This document shows positions 4,038 through 6,919 of a stretch of 6,919 nt of DNA, one piece after another (the first letter of the stretch is position 1; each line of letters starts with the position of its first letter). The notes below the pieces were generated by a model. It was not told where the DNA came from. It made no database searches and worked only from the letters and a program-made list of their open reading frames with translations. Source of the stretch: a candidate division WWE3 bacterium RIFOXYD1_FULL_39_9. Lineage in GTDB: Bacteria; Patescibacteriota; WWE3; UBA101185; UBA10185. The stretch spans positions 1 through 6,919 of the forward strand of contig MEWG01000025.1 of NCBI GenBank assembly GCA_001773295.1. The letters run 5' to 3'. The translations under genes were made by a program, and so were the position numbers.

Positions 4038-5048
4038 ATGAAACCTTCTCAAGTCATTGACAGCTTATCCGCTCTTATTCAAATCAAGCAACCAGTTTTT
4101 ATTTGGGGTGCTCCTGGTGTCGGCAAGTCTCAAGTAGTTAAGCAAGTAGCTCAGAAGCAAAAGCCAAATAAGAAAAAGCCTTTTACTCTTATCGATGTCC
4201 GCGCAGTACTTCTTGATCCAGTGGACTTGAGGGGTTTGCCGCATATCAACGGAGACAACATGGCTCATTGGTGTCCTCCTGCTTTTCTTCCGCATGACTC
4301 TTCATCTTGCGGCATACTCTTCCTGGACGAATTAAATGCTGCACCGCCCTTGACACAAGCAGCATGTTATCAATTGGTATTGGATAGAAAGCTTGGTGAA
4401 TATACTTTGCCAGATGGCTGGATGGTAATTGCAGCGGGCAATAGAGAAAACGACAAAGCGGTAGTACACAGGATACCTTCTGCTCTGGCCAATCGCTTTG
4501 TCCATCTTAATTTTGAAGTAGATATAAATGATTGGGTACGATGGGCAATGCAAAACAATATCAAGACAGAAGTAATTGCTTTTCTGAGGTATAGAACCAA
4601 TCTACTTCACTCATTTGACCCCAAGAAGTCAGACGAAAAAGCCTTTCCTTCTCCGCGCTCTTGGGAATTTGTTTCTAACATTCTTTCTACTTCACCTTCA
4701 AAAGATATAGAGTTTGAACTGATTAAAGGAACCGTTGGTGAAGCAGCCGCAGCAGAGTTCATTGGCTTTCTCCGTATTTGTAGAAAGATACCTTCTCCAG
4801 ATGCTATCTTGATGAATCCTACAAAAGCAGAAATTAGTAATGATCCAGCAGTTAATTATGCTATCTGCGGAGCACTGGCAAGCAGGGCAACAGAGCAGAC
4901 TTTCGGTAGAATAGTAGAATATTTGAATCGGATGCCTGATGAATTTAGCGTGCTTGGCATTAGAGATTGTACTATGGGCAAGCCGGAACTATATGATACC
5001 AAGGCTTATATCGATTGGGCGGTTAAACATGAAAGCGTAATGCTGTAG
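4038..5048 (+). CDS. MoxR-family AAA+ ATPase
   Basis: A 336-residue AAA+ ATPase of the MoxR / AAA_5 group, which acts as ring-shaped ATP-driven chaperones that remodel or activate protein complexes, usually with a VWA-domain partner (known pairs include RavA-ViaA, CbbQ-CbbO and CobS-CobT). Walker A is GAPGVGKS at residues 24-31. Walker B is ILFLDE at 93-98, followed by LNAAPP as expected for MoxR proteins. Sensor 1 is N135 in AAGNR, and arginine-finger candidates are R145 and R153 (ALANRF). The C-terminal third is the helical lid. The length is normal and no key residue is missing, so it should be active in the cytoplasm. The SD is GAAAGGAA. Downstream lie two small genes, a DUF3150-like gene and a DUF2201-type metallopeptidase, forming one operon. 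The family call is firm; the substrate is unknown. Confidence 0.93.
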   Translation: MKPSQVIDSLSALIQIKQPVFIWGAPGVGKSQVVKQVAQKQKPNKKKPFTLIDVRAVLLDPVDLRGLPHINGDNMAHWCPPAFLPHDSSSCGILFLDELNAAPPLTQAACYQLVLDRKLGEYTLPDGWMVIAAGNRENDKAVVHRIPSALANRFVHLNFEVDINDWVRWAMQNNIKTEVIAFLRYRTNLLHSFDPKKSDEKAFPSPRSWEFVSNILSTSPSKDIEFELIKGTVGEAAAAEFIGFLRICRKIPSPDAILMNPTKAEISNDPAVNYAICGALASRATEQTFGRIVEYLNRMPDEFSVLGIRDCTMGKPELYDTKAYIDWAVKHESVML

Positions 5049-5062
5049 AAAGGAGATAGCAA

Positions 5063-5356
5063 ATGGCTAAAAGACACTTCTTTTACGAAATAAGAAAGCA
5101 AGCGAAAGCAAATTGGAATTGTCCAGTCAAGGTGGTCGAAGGAGATATTGAACCAGAAGAAAAGGGCCAAGGTTGGTACTATGAAACAAAGAGTGGAGAT
5201 TATATTCGCCATCCGAGTGCTTATGCAAAAAAGGGCTTCTCTAATATGGTTTATTGCCACAGTACTTATAGAGTAGAAGTTGGAAAAGAATGGCTGAAAA
5301 AGAATCGTCCAGAAGTAATTGCAAAACTTATAGAGAAAAGAATGAAAGGAGAATAG
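5063..5356 (+). CDS. Hypothetical protein within the MoxR operon
   Basis: A 97-residue protein starting MAKRHFFYEIRKQAKANW, of no recognised family. It has a basic N-terminal helix, an acidic stretch (VVEGDIEPEEKGQ), a Tyr- and Gly-rich strand segment (GWYYETKSGDYIRHPSAYAKKGFSNMVYC) and a basic C-terminal helix (KEWLKKNRPEVIAKLIEKRMKGE). The start is set by AAAGGAGATAGC 14 bases after the ATPase stop. The SD of the next gene falls in its last codons. Being wedged between the ATPase and its likely partners, it may be an adaptor or a substrate of the system; this is inferred from position only. Confidence 0.75.
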   Translation: MAKRHFFYEIRKQAKANWNCPVKVVEGDIEPEEKGQGWYYETKSGDYIRHPSAYAKKGFSNMVYCHSTYRVEVGKEWLKKNRPEVIAKLIEKRMKGE

Positions 5357-5359
5357 TAA

Positions 5360-5560
5360 ATGAAAAAAGTCTATATTATCCAGCATTACGGTTATGGAAT
5401 GAGTGCTTATTCAAAAGCAGATATCGCTTTAACCAGGATGCACAGTATCACTGGTAAAAAATTCACAAAAAGAGACTTGAAACATGTTGAAGCTGGCGGG
5501 GAAATTGACATGCTCGAAAAGCATGAGGCGCGTTTGATCCCATTAGATATTGAAGATTAA
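5360..5560 (+). CDS. Hypothetical small protein within the MoxR operon
   Basis: A 66-residue protein starting MKKVYIIQHYGYGMSAYSKADIALTRMHSITGKKFTKRDL. It opens with a strand, then a helix, a Lys-rich loop, and an acidic C-terminus (LEKHEARLIPLDIED). The ATG follows the previous stop by three bases and is led by AAAGGAGAATAG, which also encodes the Lys-Gly-Glu tail of the preceding protein, so the two are tightly coupled. No family or catalytic motif is visible. It is followed by the longest untranslated gap of the operon (59 bases). Confidence 0.7.
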   Translation: MKKVYIIQHYGYGMSAYSKADIALTRMHSITGKKFTKRDLKHVEAGGEIDMLEKHEARLIPLDIED

Positions 5561-5565
5561 GAATT

Positions 5566-5592
5566 TTAACTATTTACTATCGCCAATACAAT
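5566..5592 (+). promoter_or_regulatory. Weak candidate sigma-70 promoter
   Basis: In the 59-base gap before the DUF3150-like gene, TACAAT at 5587-5592 matches five of six bases of a -10 box, and TTAACT at 5566-5571 matches four of six of a -35 box, with a spacer of 15, shorter than the ideal 17. AT-rich gaps yield such matches by chance, so this is only a candidate for an internal start that would boost the last two genes. Confidence 0.2.
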
Positions 5593-5619
5593 CTACTAAA
5601 AACAAAAGGAGAATAACAA

Positions 5620-6510
5620 ATGAAAACTACCACTAAGCAATCTCAGACAATTGAAAGTAAAGAACTTGCCAGCAAAGCAATGCTGGTGCGGTTGTCAATC
5701 TCTATGTGGGCTGCAAGAAAACACGACAAGAAAGCGTCCAAAGAGATAGCAGATAAACACCAAGCCAAGCAAGATGCAGGAAGATATAACAAAGCACTAA
5801 TCGCAAAGGAGTCTTTGCAAAAGCTTCAAAGTATTTCAAACGAAATTCGAATTTTTCATTATGCTAATACTCTTCCGTGGTCAGATGAAGGGATGAGGAT
5901 TTTGACCTCTGCTAACTTCAGTAAGTACTCTGAAAAAATCAGAAGTCTTAAATCAGATTTTGAAAATGCAACAAGAGAGTTTGTGCAAGGCTACAACACC
6001 TATGTAGAAGATAGCAAAGAAAGGCTCGGCTCATTGTTTAATGAGATGGACTATCCGAAAGAAGATGAAATCAAAGAAAAGTTTGATGTGACAACGGCTA
6101 TCTATCCACTGCCAACATCAAACGATTTTAGAGTAAAGCTTAGAGCAGAAGATGCAAGCATAATCAAGAAGAACATTGAAGAGGGTTTGATTCAAGCCCA
6201 AGCGGTAGCAATGAAGGATTTGTGGCAACGGCTTTATGATTCTGTTTCTCATATGAGCGAGCGCCTTAATGATCCAGAAAAGATATTTAAAAACAGTATG
6301 ATTTCAAACATTGCAGAACTTTGCTCTTTGCTTCCGCGCTTGAATCTTTCTAATGATCCTAATCTGGAAGAGATGAGAAAGGATGTAGAGCAAAAACTTT
6401 GTTCTTTTGATCCAGAGGATTTGAGAAAGAATAAAAAGACAAGAAAGCAAACGGCTAAAACAGCAGACGATTTACTGTCTGCTATGTCTGGTTATTTGGG
6501 AGGGAAATAA
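5620..6510 (+). CDS. DUF3150-like helical partner of MoxR ATPase
   Basis: A 296-residue, largely helical, Lys- and Glu-rich protein without signal peptide or membrane segment. The conserved-looking parts are LSISMWAARKHDKKAS (25-40), TLPW then DEGMRIL (84-94), DYP (144-146), PLPTSNDFRV (163-172) and a very basic patch (269-280), before a short hydrophobic C-terminal tail. The N-terminal Trp-plus-charged pattern, the length and the position between a MoxR ATPase and a VWA/metallopeptidase gene resemble DUF3150-type proteins in phages and integrative elements. I rely on remembered family features and context, so the name is tentative. Its role is unknown; a scaffold or substrate adaptor is plausible. 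The start is fixed by AAAAGGAGAATAAC. The next gene starts one base after its stop. Confidence 0.75.
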   Translation: MKTTTKQSQTIESKELASKAMLVRLSISMWAARKHDKKASKEIADKHQAKQDAGRYNKALIAKESLQKLQSISNEIRIFHYANTLPWSDEGMRILTSANFSKYSEKIRSLKSDFENATREFVQGYNTYVEDSKERLGSLFNEMDYPKEDEIKEKFDVTTAIYPLPTSNDFRVKLRAEDASIIKKNIEEGLIQAQAVAMKDLWQRLYDSVSHMSERLNDPEKIFKNSMISNIAELCSLLPRLNLSNDPNLEEMRKDVEQKLCSFDPEDLRKNKKTRKQTAKTADDLLSAMSGYLGGK

Positions 6511-6511
6511 C

Positions 6512-6919
6512 ATGCAAGCAAAAGATAAAATAACAAAAGCAAAAGCAGGTTTAGTACTCGACGAGCCGTTCTTTGCTTCCATTGCTTTAAGGCTTCTCAT
6601 TAAAGAAGATGGAACATGTAAGACAGCTTGGACCGATGGAGTATCTTTAGGATACAATCCAGAATTTATCGAGTCCTTAACATTAGACGAAACGAAAGGA
6701 TTAATTGCTCATGAAGTAATGCATATTGCAGCGTTACATCATGTCAGAAGACAAGATAGAGACCACGAAACATGGAATGCGGCAGCAGATTATGCCATCA
6801 ACTATCTTTTAACCAATTCAAAATTTACTCTACCGAAAGGAGCATTGCAAGGCTTTCCAAACGAAGCAGCGGAAGCGATCTATTCTAAACTTCCAAAACC
6901 AGAGAAGCAAAGTGGCGGG
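6512..6919 (+). CDS. DUF2201-type putative zinc metallopeptidase, N-terminal part
   Basis: The first 136 codons of a gene running off the window. Residues 20-30 (FFASIALRLLI) form the opening helix, 40-50 hold the TDGVSLGYNP segment, and HEVMH at 67-71 is an HExxH zinc site with E68 as the likely catalytic base. It is followed by HHVRRQDRDHETWNAAADYAIN, in which D93 is the probable third ligand. HExxH, then HHxRR, then WNxAxDYxIN is the signature of the DUF2201 / VWA-like metallopeptidase family, whose C-terminal half is normally a VWA-like domain with a metal-binding MIDAS motif. That half is not visible here. The SD (GGGAGGG) lies inside the end of the previous gene. With the MoxR ATPase upstream it would form an ATPase-VWA pair. 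The truncation is a window edge, not a mutation. Confidence 0.88.
   Translation, partial: MQAKDKITKAKAGLVLDEPFFASIALRLLIKEDGTCKTAWTDGVSLGYNPEFIESLTLDETKGLIAHEVMHIAALHHVRRQDRDHETWNAAADYAINYLLTNSKFTLPKGALQGFPNEAAEAIYSKLPKPEKQSGG

Noticed and set aside
5006..5386. Open frame of 126 codons on the minus strand, hydrophobic product
   Set aside because: It lies antisense to the end of the MoxR gene and two coupled small genes. The Phe-, Ile- and Ser-rich sequence is what Lys- and Glu-rich genes give on the opposite strand, and no SD precedes it.
199..5600. Twelve-base repeat CAATCTACTAAA at 199-210 and 5589-5600
   Set aside because: At this composition one or two 12-base matches are expected by chance in a window of this size, and the contexts are unrelated.
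5843..5854. Perfect 12-base palindrome AAATTCGAATTT
   Set aside because: It is AT-rich, has no loop, and lies in a coding region; plausible by chance.

Overview
The window reads as part of a double-stranded DNA bacteriophage (or prophage / phage-like element) genome. Twenty-two genes lie head to tail on the plus strand, most under 100 codons, with gaps of a few tens of bases or 1-4 base overlaps, and nearly every one is led by a strong Shine-Dalgarno (SD) sequence of the AAAGGAGA type. The DNA is AT-rich (the two genes I counted by hand outside the GC-richer ones are near 37% GC). TAA, TAG and TGA all serve as stops, so the standard bacterial code fits. The regular strong SDs suggest a Firmicutes or Proteobacteria host rather than Bacteroidetes; this is inference. 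I see no tRNA, integrase, insertion sequence or CRISPR array.

Left part (1-3986): seventeen small genes, almost all of unrecognised function. Two are Cys-rich zinc-ribbon-like proteins (3-209 and 2788-2952) and one has a compact CxCxC motif (1670-1921). One is a 36-residue single-pass membrane peptide (3876-3986). Three real small genes (902-1066, 2788-2952, 3662-3835), plus the membrane peptide, are short enough to be missed by ordinary length cut-offs. This looks like a phage accessory region of small host-interaction proteins. Two features stand out. The 135-codon gene at 226-633 is packed end to end with inverted repeats, far more than chance predicts. The gene at 3662-3835 is about 49% GC and is bracketed by two GC-rich hairpins that share sequence.

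Right part (4038-6919): an operon around a MoxR-family AAA+ ATPase (4038-5048). It continues with two small unknown genes, a 296-residue largely helical protein resembling the DUF3150-type partners of MoxR ATPases, and the N-terminal half of a putative zinc metallopeptidase of the DUF2201 type (HEVMH, then WNAAADYAIN). The last gene runs off the window; in its family the C-terminal half is usually a von Willebrand factor A (VWA)-like domain. Together these suggest a phage-carried MoxR / VWA-metallopeptidase remodelling system: the ATPase ring would remodel a target, the VWA protein would select or cleave it, and the helical protein would be a dedicated partner. The target is unknown.

Translation appears tightly coupled. 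Several SDs lie inside the end of the preceding gene, giving unrelated proteins the same Lys-Glu-Ile near their C-termini. No convincing rho-independent terminator or strong sigma-70 promoter was found, so the region is probably read through from an upstream promoter.
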